Shown piece by piece: positions 1-12,871 of a stretch of 64,000 nt of DNA (within the stretch, counting starts at the first letter, position 1; the number at the start of each line of letters is the position of its first letter). A program made the position numbers and the translations under genes. The stretch spans positions 68,508 through 132,507 of the forward strand of contig LUCM01011227.1 of NCBI GenBank assembly GCA_008360955.1, written 5' to 3'. Under the pieces are notes generated by a model. The model was not told where the DNA came from, ran no database searches, and saw only the letters and a list, made by a program, of their open reading frames with translations. This DNA comes from Fasciolopsis buskii. Lineage: Eukaryota > Platyhelminthes > Trematoda > Plagiorchiida > Fasciolidae.

Positions 1-1661
1 AATTTCACCGATTGTGACGATTTAACGCCGTATCGGTGACAGGCGGAGCATCAACTCGCATTGTTTGCAAAGACTGTGGTGGTGCGCAGAGCGTACATCA
101 ACTCTCCCCCGCTAGCTTACTCATTTATTTGCAGAGCAAGAGAAACGATCGCTACGAGGGTAGGCAGTACTCCTTGTTGGACAATACGTATCGCAATGAA
201 AAGTTTAAAAATCATGCTGTATGCTCAAGAAACAGGATGGAGTCGAGGTGGTGAAAAGTTTAACGTCTGTTTGGCCTAACATCGCGCTTCCATTCTGTGA
301 ATATCCATAAATGAAACTGCTATCAGACATCTGGCTGCCACGTTAGTAGACAGTGACACAAAATATATAATTCTTTAAATACAATTGCTTTACGAGCAAT
401 TTTGAAATTTCTACCAGACTTTGTGACTAAGAGCCTTTTGCCACTACAAAAATACCTTTGGGAAGTAAACGAGAATATTTTCAATTCCCGTACTCAAAAG
501 TTTACTGCTAAAGAATTATCACTTTGAAAACGTCTTTGAAAACTTTGCCGAAGACGCTTGTCTTTCAGCATCAGATTGTTGCCCTTCTTCTTATATTCTG
601 CTATTTTTTCTTTTTTCTTCTCCTTCCAAAACTTCCCCCACTTTGTCTTCTTCACCTATTCCCACTTCTGAACTTACACCTACTTTTTTCGTCTTCTCCT
701 TGTTCTCGTTCGGGCTCACGATCTGCACGATATCGGGCCCGCTTTAACTGACTTGCGAATGCTGCATTTATTCCAAAATCCGCGTGCTGCTTGTCTGAAT
801 TCTCGGTTGGAAATATGTCAGCAATATGATTAGGTGAACATCTTAAAATCGTGCACTTCTGCGCATATAGTAGTCCTCAATTTCGCTTTCACAACTTTGT
901 TTTCTGAGACAGTTTCACAAACTGTAAATCGACACTTTGTTTTGTCATGATGAAATGTGAATATTAAGATCTACTCCCCAAACCTTGTCAGTGATTTTAA
1001 TTACCTATGGAGACTTTCCACGAAAAAATTGACTGCTTCAGTTCAACTGCTGACCTGGTGAGGTAATTTCAATGCAATCGGAATTTATCAGATAGTGGAA
1101 CCAATGGTATTGCTGTAATTTTACTAATCTTATTTCACTACACAAGACCAGACGCTTCCGTTTGTCCTTTTTAGTGCCACAGCAATTAATTGTGTGTCCA
1201 TGCGTTCCAGTTCACAAAAAGTCTAACAGTCCTTAGTATTTCGAACACTTCTGATATTCTCAGTTTTGTCAAATCCACTAAGGTGAGATTACTGGGATGG
1301 CTCTGGAGCATGGGCGTGTTTGACCCATAATAAGTTTAACGTCACTAGCCTTTCAGGAGAGTTTTTTATTTGAATAGGTTGCAAAAGGGTAAGCGAACAG
1401 GCTTTGGGGTTTATTTGTGTTCAACATGACGGCGTCCAATTCAATAAACAGACGACACATGACAATTGAAGACCATGGACGAATTATTTCCGGTTCCTAA
1501 GAAAACTTGCACTCTTTGAACCTGCTCAGTTTTTGATGCGTACTCGTTGACTGATCTTTTGATCAAGTCAGCATTTTCCTGTAATCCCTGAAATTAGGTG
1601 CCCTATTCTCGAGATCTGGAGACCTGTGACTAATGAATTAGCTCGATCACAAAAATGCATA

Positions 1662-1690
1662 CATGTATATATATGTATATATATATATAT
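1662..1690. repeat. AT-rich dinucleotide-type repeat
   Basis: Alternating TA/GTA units (tacatgtatatatatgtata and on). A similar impure run lies at about 1917-1970 and a short one at 4936-4956. Confidence 0.8.
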
Positions 1691-2910
1691 GCGGCTTAAG
1701 ATTCGTTCTGATTTTCCGTAGCCCCATCTCAGTGAGTAACCTATCAGCTTCCAAGTGAATTTAAGTTCAACCACTCAATAACGGAGGCCGGCTGAAATCA
1801 AATTCATTTGTTCTTAACCCCGTGTTTTGTGGAAAAAAGGATTGACGAAAGAAATCAAATTGCGTCTCATTTCTCGCACCTCTTTGCACGTATTGATCCG
1901 CCGTCCGCTTAGGTAAATATATTTATATATGTATATATATGAATACATACATACTTATATATAGTATATATTTTGGGATGGGTAAGATTTGGCTTTCTAA
2001 TATACATTAGGAAGAATACGTATATATGGGAAACAATATGAGAGGAACCACTGGCCTAATTTTTATGCACTTTTAAAACTTCGTCATACAACCAGTAGTT
2101 CTACCTTCCGGGAGTAAATCTGCCTATTTGTTTGTATATCCGTAAATTTGTTTGTTTTCTGCCTCTACTGGCAATGGGATGCTGATTTTTTGCAGACAGA
2201 GACATGGGAAAAACGGAAGCATGAGGCATGACATGGGGGACATATTGGAAAGATTGCGATGTGCTTAGTAAGCTGGGAGCTTTTAAATGTTCGTCTCTGA
2301 CAGAAATATATTTTGTTAACCATCGTTCATCTCTTCAAGAAGTTAAGGAAAACTTGCAAGGACAAATAAGCGGCTGGATCAAAGTCGAACACAAACACCT
2401 CGGATGGATTTTTGAATAGGGAAAACAGTCAGGCAATCCCAAATGTTTGAATTCGATTATACGCCCCGGACGAATTGCATTCGTGTTGTCAAGGGAAGTG
2501 ATCGGAGTTTATCATGTTTTGTCGGCTTTAATCGAAAGATAAGAGGAACATATGCTGTTCGTGCTAAAATCCGCAGTGTCATTATGGGTTAAAAACTGAA
2601 TTTTTAATAAACCATAACTGCTGGATCATCGCCTGTGTGTGAGTGATACCCCGAGATCTGTCTTCATCGACTGTTGCCGTTTAAGCTCGTAACAAGGAAA
2701 AAAGAACCGAGAATAATTATCCATCCGCCGGGATCAGAATTAAGTAAATCATTGGTTATTATGAATAATCATTTTGTAAGAAATATGTGCAGCTCTTACT
2801 TCATGTTTGTTTACGTGCACATGTGCATGTTTTGCTGTCCATTTCGGCATTCTTCTCCGTGTATGCACGTGTGTGTGTGTGTGCCATTAAGGAGGTATAT
2901 ATTTCGGTGT

Positions 2911-2977
2911 GTATGTATGTATGTATGTATGTATGTATGTATGTATGTATGTATGTATGTGTGTATGTATGTATGTT
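2911..2977. repeat. (GTAT)n microsatellite
   Basis: About 16 copies of GTAT, with one GTGT interruption near 2960. The Met-Tyr-Val-Cys and Ile-His-Thr-Tyr open frames across it on both strands are artefacts of the repeat. Confidence 0.97.
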
Positions 2978-3567
2978 TATATCCAGGTGATTATTCATGT
3001 CTGCACGCTCTTAGGTGGGTATTCTCGCCTGGGTTTGTTTGCCTATGTAAGTAAATATGTATGTAAATATCACTGATAAAAATAAGCAAAAGGGCGAAAA
3101 ATCAGTAGCTGGTTTGAAGCGCTTGAGTCGCTGTTGCAAACTTATTGATTATTACATAGCGAAGTGCGTTTATGGGTCGTCCGAGGGTCAGCTTGTGTAC
3201 GGTGATGCACTGTGTTCGGAAAATGGATATGATAAGTCGTAGGATTGCAAACGGCCGGACATTATTTTTCCCGCCACATGTATTTCTGCTTGGCTGACTG
3301 ATCCACCAAGGGAATGAATAATCAGTACAGAATGGATCGATGAATGAATCATGGGCTGGGTGGCAGTAAAAACAATCAATCGAACCAAAAGTAAGTTCAT
3401 TCGACGGAGTGTTGTCATACGCTGATTCCGACGAGTGATTACCATGTCGGGTATTCCGGGTAGGAGTCGGCTTTCTATGTTTGTGTGGACAAATTGATAG
3501 GTCATGTCTTATTTCAAATAATTGTCAACGTGTAAATTTGTGCATTCATTCGGAGTTGTTTCTCGAT

Positions 3568-3573
3568 TTTATT
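3568..3573 (-). terminator. Poly(A) signal AATAAA of the calcium-sensor gene
   Basis: The plus strand reads tttatt, so AATAAA is on the minus strand 64 bases beyond the TAA stop of coding exon 3. It is the nearest canonical hexamer downstream and suggests a short 3' UTR. The position is seen directly; its use is inferred. Confidence 0.55.
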
Positions 3574-3637
3574 TGTCGATTCGAAAGAACCACAAAGAGA
3601 AACAAAGCACGGGACCTACTGAATTCATCCGGTATAG

Positions 3638-3826
3638 TTATTCAGCTGGTTCATCCGCCAAAAGCATGGAATACAACTGTTTATCGGCCATACAACCGTT
3701 CATAAATTCCTCTCTTGTTAGGACACCGTCCGCATTGCTGTCCATTTTTTCAAATATCTCGTTTGTACGGTCCTCTGGGCTTAAATCCACAGTGGACTCA
3801 TCGGCACCCAGCATACTGTATATAGC
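3638..3826 (-). CDS. Neuronal calcium sensor (NCS/recoverin family), coding exon 3 of 3
   Basis: This last exon encodes residues 130-191 and the TAA stop. The acceptor is ACTACAG before GCT at 3826, with a T-rich tract upstream on the minus strand, and the frame is phase 0. It opens AIYSMLG, matching the helix after EF-hand 3 in NCS proteins (AIYxMV in relatives), continues SPEDRTNEIFEKM, and carries a canonical EF-hand 4, DSNADGVLTREE (about residues 158-169). With EF-hands 2 and 3 this gives three working calcium sites, as in NCS-1 and hippocalcin, rather than two as in recoverin. The C-terminus ends LLADEPAE and is unlike the vertebrate tails I know. The total of 191 residues is normal for the family. 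The expected role is a cytosolic or membrane calcium switch in neurons or sensory cells (inferred from the family). Confidence 0.95.
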   Translation of the reverse strand, partial: AIYSMLGADESTVDLSPEDRTNEIFEKMDSNADGVLTREEFMNGCMADKQLYSMLLADEPAE

Positions 3827-6800
3827 CTGTAGTGTATCAGTCAAACAAAGCAAACAAAACAGAATTATAAAGAAAGCAAAACCCGTTAACTGTCAATTGT
3901 TTTCGAACATGAATGGGAATAACGAAGCCATTTTGCTCAGTGTAGTAAACATGAGCTAGCTGCACAGTAACACATTTGCAATAAAAAGAAAAAGACTACA
4001 AAAGAATCGCTTAGGATTTTAGACAAAACTGGTGCGGTTGAGCAGAACCGGTCAACAAAGCCTAGTGTCTACACATTTGTTGCCTGGGCAGAAAAGTGTT
4101 ACTATTCGGAATGACCGCGGCAAATTTAACATTTTGCTTGTTTTTGAATTCTTTATTCCCGGTGCTTAATCCCCTTGGTTAGTCACTCATAGAGACAAAC
4201 GAAGACGCAATATAGCTCTGCACAGTGCAGAATAATAGTAGCTGAGACAGAAGACAATCATAATAGGCAGTAAAGCAATTCTTAAGGCTAGCAGATGGTC
4301 CAGAAATAGTTAGAAATGAGAGATATGATTGAGTGACGTCTTCGCAAACGCTTTTCAAACTCCTGCTCAGGAGGCGAAAAATTGCATAAGGAGAGATATT
4401 TGTGAAATGTGTAGATTACGGTGGTCATCTGGGCAGTTAAGTGTTTTATATTTTAATTTATTGCAAGGAAAAACCCATTGGTTCGCATAGTTTTCTTGCC
4501 CGGTCAGTAACTCAGTATTTCGGAAGTTATAAGTAGATCCTGTAACTCGACTTTTGGGGAGTCAGTTAAGATAATGTACAAGCAACTTCAGATTTTTCTG
4601 ACCTCATTTTCTCATAGTAATATTTATTTTTACGAGATAGTTTAATTCAGTTTGTCATTGTTTCAAAGACAACATAAACATCAATATGAATAAAAATAAG
4701 TAACAATTGTGCTGATATTTTTTGCAAGTGAGGCACACTATCATTTTCGGATTTAGCTCTTTACCCAAATTGAAATTCTGGTGAGTACAACCAACAGAAA
4801 TTTATATTAACTATTGGTAAGAAAACATGACTATCTGTTCAACAGTATATTGCAAAAAGTCGGTCTGTTCATAAGTACAGGTCTTGTATTGAGTTCTACT
4901 CAGCATACCCTAAACAGATATTTGGTAATTTCTATACATATATATGTATATATGCATTTAATTAAATGAATCTTCAGTTTCGTCTATTGAAATGTTTTTG
5001 GCAGACAAATAGTAGATGAGTATTGTTCGAATCACAGAAAATGTTAATTTAAAAACACTACATAGCGTGTATTCGATATTTAACTAGTGAATACAGTACC
5101 GGCAGCAAAACTAAGGCTGACGTTCCGTAGATTAATCTAGGACTGTTGATAAGACCCTACAGCAAGACTCAAGTTTAAGAATCATGATAATCCGGTTCTA
5201 TTGTTTTAAATAGGACATTAGGTAATGTGCTTCAAGTTCGTGACTAATTACTAGGTTCCACGAGAAAAAAGTCGTAGCCAGTTCTTGGCGCTTATCCATT
5301 GTTGATTTAATGATCCATTCCTATTAGTCTGCATTTGACAGTATCTACTTTTGGTCACCTAATACTTTTAAATCACTTCAGATTGGTTAATAACAGAGGC
5401 ACAATTTCAATAGCTGTTTATTCACGCATTACGTTGATTGATTTTGGCAAAACCTTTTCCGAAGCCGAATCAACTTAGGTGTGCTTAGTTCCACCACGCG
5501 GTAACTCCGTTCGTCAACTTTCCGAATTAATCGCAGTAAAAATGATTGAAAGATTAAAACAAGATTCGTAGCAATCGGTGTAGCACAATTAGGGTACTAA
5601 CTTTACAGTCTGATTAATTTCACCACCTCTAATCAGATGCATGCTATACCTTCTAGTTCACGTCACAAAAAATTTGCTTTTAATTAGAAGTGTCCACAAT
5701 TTTCTTAGCTGCATGCGGAGTATTCCGCCGTAGATTATGGGTATTGCGCTTTCTCTTTTTCCTCGCTCATGCCAATCATGCCGTCCTAGGATGCTAAGAG
5801 ATTCTCAAAAGTGGGTTCTTTAAGGAATGCAGTCAGTGTAGTGTCGAAGCCCACAATATGGAAATCTCGATCACTGAAAAGCAAACAAGGATTTATAAAG
5901 TCCGACGTACCAAACAGGCGGCTCAGATGAAATACGAAAGTCTTATGAGACAGCCGGAAAACCCCTTTGGTGAAGTAAACAGCTCCAATGTCCGACATAA
6001 TCATGAAGTGTGGCTTTTTAGTAAGCTGTTGGGCTAATATGCCCAAGTCGTAATTGTTCGCCCGGAATTCTGTCTGGGTATTCATGCGATGGATTTACGA
6101 AGCTGAGTGCTTCAAATGCAATGGCTGCATGGTATTGACATAGTTTCCAAAATCGCACAAAAAACCATTCGAAAATGATACATTTCAATAAGCGTTCGTT
6201 CTACACTGCCAATTTCTTTCTTTTACCATGAACCGTGAACCCAGTTTCAGCGTTGCTGACTTGATATTTTTGAGCATCTCACTACTGCGTTTTTCGGTGT
6301 ATTCAGTTGACACATACCTAAAGGTGTGTCAGAATGAAGTCGTCTCTGGAATAATAAATATACTCAATAACTGATCGATTCTAGTTAGATAGATATGCAG
6401 GTTTAGTCCGTTTGCATCTCCGACTGAGGTTTGCACGAGGTACCTAGGACGTCTAGTCCTATTTGAAGGGCGTATGGATTGAGCTTTCAGCCACTGGTTT
6501 CCATTGGATACGATATCCTAGTACCCTGTAGATTAGACCATTTGGCTGAAGGCTTGGGATAGAGTCGCCTTATTCAAACCCCCTACGTCGGTTTCGACAA
6601 CCTAGTGGTATCAGATCCACTGACGGACCATCAGTCTCGAAGGATAAGTACTTGGAGGAAGATGATAAAGGAGTTATCATGTGTGATGAACCACACATCT
6701 TCCCTTTTCCTCCACCCCAGGTGTAGTCCTTTGTTATGGTTCCCAGAGCACATAGTCTTTAGGCAGATTTGCGTGACGTCTGCACTTTTTGTCTTGTATG

Positions 6801-9800
6801 CTCGTTGGTGGATGATTTTCATTTGTGCAATGTCCAAGAAATGCATAAACTATCCCGAGTTATAAAAATGATCGCACAACCATTGTTTTGCTTTTATAGA
6901 GAATTGCTTAATTCTTTTATACTAGATGGGTTTTCAAGCCTCTAGAGCTGCAAGTTTCAAAGTTAATCGCATGTTTTCATATGACCAGTTAGTTTCTTTT
7001 ATCTTTTTTGGTTATTGCTTCAGCAGCAGTAAAAATCCATCCGCATTGTTTTGATTAGTATTTTTTGAACACTCATTTGATATTGTCGGAATTGCACTCG
7101 CGAGGCGTATGCATCCGCTGCAATCAACCATCTGTCTGAATCGATTTTTATGCCTCTGAGGACGCATTAACTTTGTCATCCTCCAAGGGCTTTTCCGTTT
7201 CATCTTCCCACACCCTCTATCTTTGTGTTCATCTCTCTTCTTGGTTCACTTCATGTAACCATTACCTTTTAACGAGGAACATGTCGATCAGGAAAGTTCA
7301 CGCTACGTGGCTTTATGTCCACATGCATCTTTCTTCTGCCTCTTTTTCTTCGCTTCGATGATTCCCACAGGCCCTAGCACGTTTGTGCCTAAGCTCTATT
7401 GTTTGTTGCGTTTCCACGCTCCTTCCTGAACCTGCAATTTCTCATACGTGCTAATCTGTCCAGGCTTAGGTCCCCCTGCCAGCTGCTGGAAACTCGCACA
7501 TGGAAAGATACAACGCATACATCCACACTGATAATTGTATGTACCGGCAAACACAGTCAGACTAACAGGAGCTTTCTGACCCTGACACAATTCGTTCAAC
7601 ACAATGAAACCCAACAACATGAAACCAGGGACGTGACATAGACATTTCTGGAGACGGATGAGCCTAATGAATGTCGTTAAGCAACAGAAAATAACGTTAA
7701 GCAAAGACGGAATAAAACATCACGTGCTGTTGGATTTTCACTCAATTTAATAAGTGCTGGAAATAAAAGACCGAATAACTTTCCATAGAATTGCATTGAG
7801 ACCAAGCCTCTAAGCTCGCACGTCCACTAAATAACAATTTTGGACAGATCCTAGTTTGGTTTGTTTTTGGTTGCTAGCGATTTTCAAAAGTTAGGTTATA
7901 ATCTAAATGAACAAAGGTTAATGAAATCAAGTACGGAATTTCAAGGGGGTAGGAGCTGTCTGGCTCAATTCTTGGTAATAAATTCGTTAAATTTTTGAAA
8001 CTGAGGCCGGTTGGTTTGCGGTCAGTCAGTATTACCAGAAGGTAGTTGTTTACCGTAGCTCCTCGGTTGGTGGCAGTTTGCCGACCGAAGATGTTTGCTC
8101 ATGCTATCAATAGTTGACAACGGAAACCTAATTGCTTGGACGAGTGTATGTTCACAGCACAGGTTCGGTTTGATTGAACGGATAATTTTTTGTTTCTCTA
8201 GTTGGCATGTTCATCTTTCTAATTGATCATAAATTATTCGTGGAAATGATATGTGACAGTAAAAGCTGAGATCTTTCGGGTGAGAAAAAGAAGCACTTAA
8301 TAAGGCTCTGCTCCCTTTGTGCAAGCACTAAGGTGACTAGTGTACCTTGATGTGCTTCATGAGAAAACGTGTCACGTGACCGAAATAATTAGTACCTGAA
8401 TTAAACTTACACTGGTCAGTGCTGAGGATGAAAACAGTAATTTATCAATGTCCCGGTATGCGATAATTCATGACGTCAGGAGTACAAGTCATAGTATGGC
8501 TTCACTGAATGTAGATTTTATGAAAGATTACAAAATCTAGCTAATCTTTTCAATATTCGTCACCTATAAAAAGAAAATTGATTGGTAAAGCTTACCAGTC
8601 ACCCTCACTTAACCTAAATGATTGATTGTTACAGCATAAGATTTTGCTACCGAACACCTTATCGTGACTAAACCGTTTTGGATTTTGTCATTCAAGTCTC
8701 CAAAATGTCTTATGCGCGTACATGCAGTGCCACAGGTGTCAGAACCTCGCAATTTTGCGTCTGTGACTCAAATTAATGAAACGGCAAACCTTCGTCAACC
8801 TCCCTCTCACGTTGACTGTCAAATCAACCTTCACGTCGCCTGTGCTTCCAGGTAGATTTGCATCCAACAGAAGAAGCCCAATGTATCTCAGAGTTTTAGT
8901 GGTACGTTAGACAACTGGTTGCCTTCTGATCGAGCCAGAAAGGTCACCTAGAATCATTTTCAATAGTAGACACATGAAAGCCCTGTCTAAGTTTATAGTG
9001 CGCTTGTAGTTTAAATGTAAAACGAATCAGAATTTTTCTGAGTAAATTCGTCCATGTTCAGAGGGCTGTGTTCTGATTCGGTGAGGACGAATAAAATGCT
9101 TGCCATTCTCAAAAGGTGTACTTCGGTGAAAAGTGAAAATCATCCATTTTGTAGGTTTACTTCACCATAATAACCAATAGGTCGCGCTGAGTTTTTCAAA
9201 GCATTATTAGGTGATTTTTGACGCACAGTTTCAATAGAGCTCACAATCTGTCGTAGCCACGTCGTAGGACGGGTAATTCATTGTCACTATCTGCTTGATC
9301 GGAAGACCAGGCTTGAGAGTTTTGGTAACGGACTGACAACTGATAATTGTAGCCAGCATACGGAAAATGACACCATGCTCCTTGATGGCCGCTCGGCTTC
9401 TGATTGTGTTATTCACTGACATTGTTTGTTAACAGTCCGTCTACTCGTCTCCCTTATTGAATGCAATTTACTGTGCAACATAAGTCTCATGTTGCTCATC
9501 GTGTGTTAATACACTATTTTGAATTCGGTCAAGTGAGATCGTCTGTTCCTTCGGGAAGCTGGCTTTCTTTTCCAATGCGCATATCAACCATGAAACCGAC
9601 TATTTAATTGATAATCAGCACGAACACGGACTTTCTGCTTCGGAAAATGGCTGACTTTTTGCATGTAACCTTAATGCGCATGCCGTATGTAAACAAAGAC
9701 GACTCCGTGTCTGCTGATGGGTTTGAGTGTTTCTCCAAAATAGATAACAAAGCAAAAATACATGAATTGTGTGATGATCGCTTACGACAAATCTATGTCG

Positions 9801-9839
9801 TGTGGGAGGTCATACGGAGTTGACAGGTTCACTGTCCCG

Positions 9840-10580
9840 TATCATTTCTCATTTTGCCGTTTCAGCGCAACTGTTTTCAGTAACATACGTAACATTCTTC
9901 TTCTCAGCTTGAAGTCACTCTGTTTTTTATTTCCTCCTACACTTCATCGCTTCTGTCCTGGCTGAAAACCTTCATTTCTTCTTAGAAGGCTTGCATCGTG
10001 TCTCATTTTGTATTAACCGCATTCGGCCTGAAGGAATCAAAAGCCTCATTTAATCGTGAAACATAGTCCTTTCTGACCAATCCATTTTTCCGTCAAACTG
10101 AGTGTTTCTTTCTCTGCCGGCGGCCATTGTATCGGTATTTTGAGACCAATGAATTTCGTCGCCGTGGTCCAAGCGGCTTCGTAAAATCTTGCTGGCTAAA
10201 AGTTTGTCTGCAGGACTTGCCTCTCCCCTTTGGCTTTTCAGCTGTTCTCTCCAGGCATTCTTCCCGGTTTTCATTTACCAAGTTCTGCCTGAAAAGCAGC
10301 TTCTCTCATTAACACCCCTGTATTTGTTCCATTTTGCCTGATTGGAAAGCAACAATTATTTCCCCCTCTCCCCTAGCACTTACCTCGATTCTTCTGAAAC
10401 TCATCGATCGTGCAGCAGTCGGTAGTCTCTTAAAGTGCACTGATTCTCCTGAATAACTTTCGATTCGTCTAGAAACTTTTTAGGAGCAAACACGCCATCA
10501 AACAACCTTGCAAAATTCGTTAGATGCCTTCCTCTTGATTACTTTTCCGCTTTTTTCATACCTTAGTCAACACTTCAGGT
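9840..10580. other. Pyrimidine-rich intronic stretch
   Basis: The plus strand is strongly C/T biased. Open frames on the minus strand here are rich in Lys, Arg, Glu and Gln for that reason. No domain is recognised. A similar T/C-rich stretch follows the SINE-like unit at about 13080-13620. Confidence 0.5.
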
Positions 10581-11097
10581 ATTTAATAAGATAGCATGTG
10601 TGCTTTGATTGCAATTAGAACTTACTGATTATTTTAATGAACACATCCAAAACACGAGACTTGAAGAAACATCGTTTAGATTTTTAATTAACATATATAC
10701 TGTTCTCCAAGCTGCCGTTTCTTCGCTCTGTTTTTTCTATGATTATTTTAGCGACCACTCGAGGGATTCTGTTTCTGTGACCACGTTTGCGGACAGCGTT
10801 GTTGCATGCCGCTCCATATCGACTGATGGCAGCCTAGAAAACCTTTGATCTTTCGAATTGTTGTAAACCTCCCAGGGCATGCAAGTGTTCCAGATACATT
10901 TTGGTCTTGCTTTATTCTGGTTCCGTTGGCGACTCTTGTACCATCCGTACTGTTAATCTTCCTATTATCAAGTTTGTACTACGATCTTCAAGGGTCTTCG
11001 TACGTTATCTTGTACTTCCAAACTATGGATTCCGAATTTTCAACTCAGAAATCTCTGGCACTTCTGCATTAGGTTTAAAGTCGATTCTACTTCTGTT

Positions 11098-11637
11098 TCA
11101 TAAGTAAGCAGGTAATTCTCCGATAGTGTCCTGCAGTACGCCATTCTCCAGTCTAGCGACGAATACATTAGCGATTAGTGATCCCAAGGACGATCCCATT
11201 GTGTCTCCAACCGACTGCTGGTAATGCTTAGTGTTGAAGGAAAACTGGTTGTTGAGAGTACCTCTTAACTGGAATTCTTTTATTTCACCAAACAGGGTGC
11301 CAAGAGTTATTTCTTTTACCTCATTACAATAACACATGTGATCGATCTTTTCTAGGGACAGAACATTAGTAAACAAGTAAGCTATATCCAACGAAGCTAT
11401 CTTAAGACCCGTGTTGCCCCTTTCTTTGAATAATTCTGCGAACTGGAAGCTATTCTTCAAGCTGCAGTCGGTGATCTCTGTACGAACGAGTTCTAGTATG
11501 TCAACCATCCAAAGAGCGACTGAGTGATGAGGAGAATTAGTCATGTCCAATATTGGTCTGAGTGACACGTCTGATTTGTGAACCTTCGACAGACGATATA
11601 GATGAGGGATGGTAGTGCCTGTGTTTGCAACTGTTCA
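11098..11637 (-). pseudogene. Penelope-like element reverse transcriptase fragment, truncated before motif C
   Basis: The minus strand is open for about 180 codons. In order it shows IPHLYRLSKVHK (the fingers region typical of Penelope-like RTs), LRPILDMTNSPHH, SLDIAYLFTNV (motif A with its catalytic Asp) and GDTMGSSLGSLIANVF (motif B). The frame ends LPAYL-stop exactly where the motif C Tyr-x-Asp-Asp segment should follow, and I could not find that segment downstream. Penelope-like elements are retroelements that pair this RT with a GIY-YIG endonuclease (family knowledge). Without motif C the fragment cannot be an active polymerase. It lies in intron 2, in the same transcriptional sense as the host gene, back to back with a plus-strand fragment starting near 11668. 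Confidence 0.87.
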
Positions 11638-11667
11638 CAAGTACACGTACAGAGGTCGCCCACTAAG

Positions 11668-12030
11668 AATCTGTCATTCATGTTGCTCTATTCATTAGTT
11701 TGCTTATGCTCGGCAAGCTATGTAGATAAATCGACACGGCAGCTATTGCAAAGAATCAAGGAGCACAAGCCGGCCTGATCGAAGACGGGAACAAGAAAAT
11801 TAATAACTAGTGTGATCGTAGCGCACCCCGCGGACACAGGACATCAGGTGAATGGCGAGGCCTTCAGAGTGATCTACATCGTACCGTGGAACTCTTTGTA
11901 AGCTGCCCATCGGCTTCATTTGGTAGCAGCAGAATCAACAGCAATCAGGCTGTTAAACCCATCCCCATGTTTACAGAAACGGTTGGCCCAAACACTCCAG
12001 CTACCTTGGCTGCGATCCGAGAATACCAAT
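11668..12030 (+). pseudogene. Penelope-like element GIY-YIG endonuclease fragment
   Basis: A single frame of about 121 codons with two stops (11776-11778 and 11899-11901). It reads YSLVCLCSASYV, then STRQLLQRIKEHKPA, IVAHPADTGHQV, AFRVIYIVPWNS and AIRLLNPSPCLQKR. This is the pattern of the Penelope-like endonuclease domain in flatworms: the C-x-C zinc-ligand area, a decayed Y-I-G, the R-x-L-x-x-R-x-x-EH helix and the conserved C-terminal leucine-rich stretch. The GIY-YIG glycine has been replaced (SYVD), so it is catalytically dead. The following 300 bases are probably its 3' non-coding tail (inference). Its orientation is opposite to the RT fragment just upstream. Confidence 0.85.
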
Positions 12031-12871
12031 CATACCTCAAATGCCCTTGACCGTGACCTTTCACTCGTGACAGGAAGCAGTTAATCCGTCTCGTGTTCTT
12101 TGTTCAGTAGACTCTTCCCAACCACGAAAAACCAACAGTCCGTTCACCACTATTTTCCAAATTGCATTCCCCATATTATTATCATTAACCAATCCAGTCT
12201 TGATACTATGACAGTTCGCAAATAATGCATCCCGCCATAATTATATGTATTAGCCAGAGGACGAAGTTACCGAGAACGAGCTTTTTGCCATCGTGGTCCT
12301 TTTGACTTCAATACAATGGGATTTTTCAGTGTCATAAACAACCATATTTTTCAGATTCAGTGCAGTCCCACGTAAAACTGCGAAATAAGCGAATGTATCG
12401 TTTTCTCACCTGAGCAAATAAAGACTGCATCACGCAAAGTTTATTAACAGTGAGAGCAGTTTTTCCTTACTAGAAAAATTAGCTGCGGTTCATTGTCTAT
12501 TTTGCGAAATTTAATATATCCCAGTAATTTCTTGATAAAAAATTAGTCATTATTATTATGGTTTAGCAAGCGAGATTTTCTAAAATCGTAAGCAAAACGC
12601 GTTTCTACAATCGCGTGTTGAGGTGGCTTTCGTCCGGTTTTCGACATTTGGGAATACGTTTTAAACGAAAGGAAAGGGGATAATTGTGGCAAACAGAGTG
12701 CGTTAGCATTTCGGAAGTGATAATTCAAAGTTGTAAAAATTTAGATATGAAAGAATTAAAAAAGGATAGATAAGGGAAAAGAAAGGAAAAAATGCCTTAG
12801 AAGTGAAGGTCAAAAAGCCAAGAGATATTAGGAAAACAAGAAAACATAAAGGTGCGAATGGAGAACGCCCG

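Larger units (their letters stand above)
1..3567. other. Region downstream of the calcium-sensor gene; no gene seen
   Basis: No recognisable coding sequence. It contains a T/C-rich stretch (about 540-720), AT dinucleotide-type runs at about 1662-1690 and 1917-1970, and a GTAT tetranucleotide tract listed separately. Open frames here are short and either low-complexity or without known motifs. Confidence 0.6.

Noticed and set aside
2674..3054. Open frames of up to 126 codons on both strands around 2.9 kb
   Set aside because: They are produced by the GTAT microsatellite (Met-Tyr-Val-Cys and Thr-Tyr-Ile-His cycles) and have no domain.
10609..11107. Plus-strand frames beside the Penelope-like RT, considered as another element part
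   Set aside because: I could not align them to RT or GIY-YIG landmarks on either strand.
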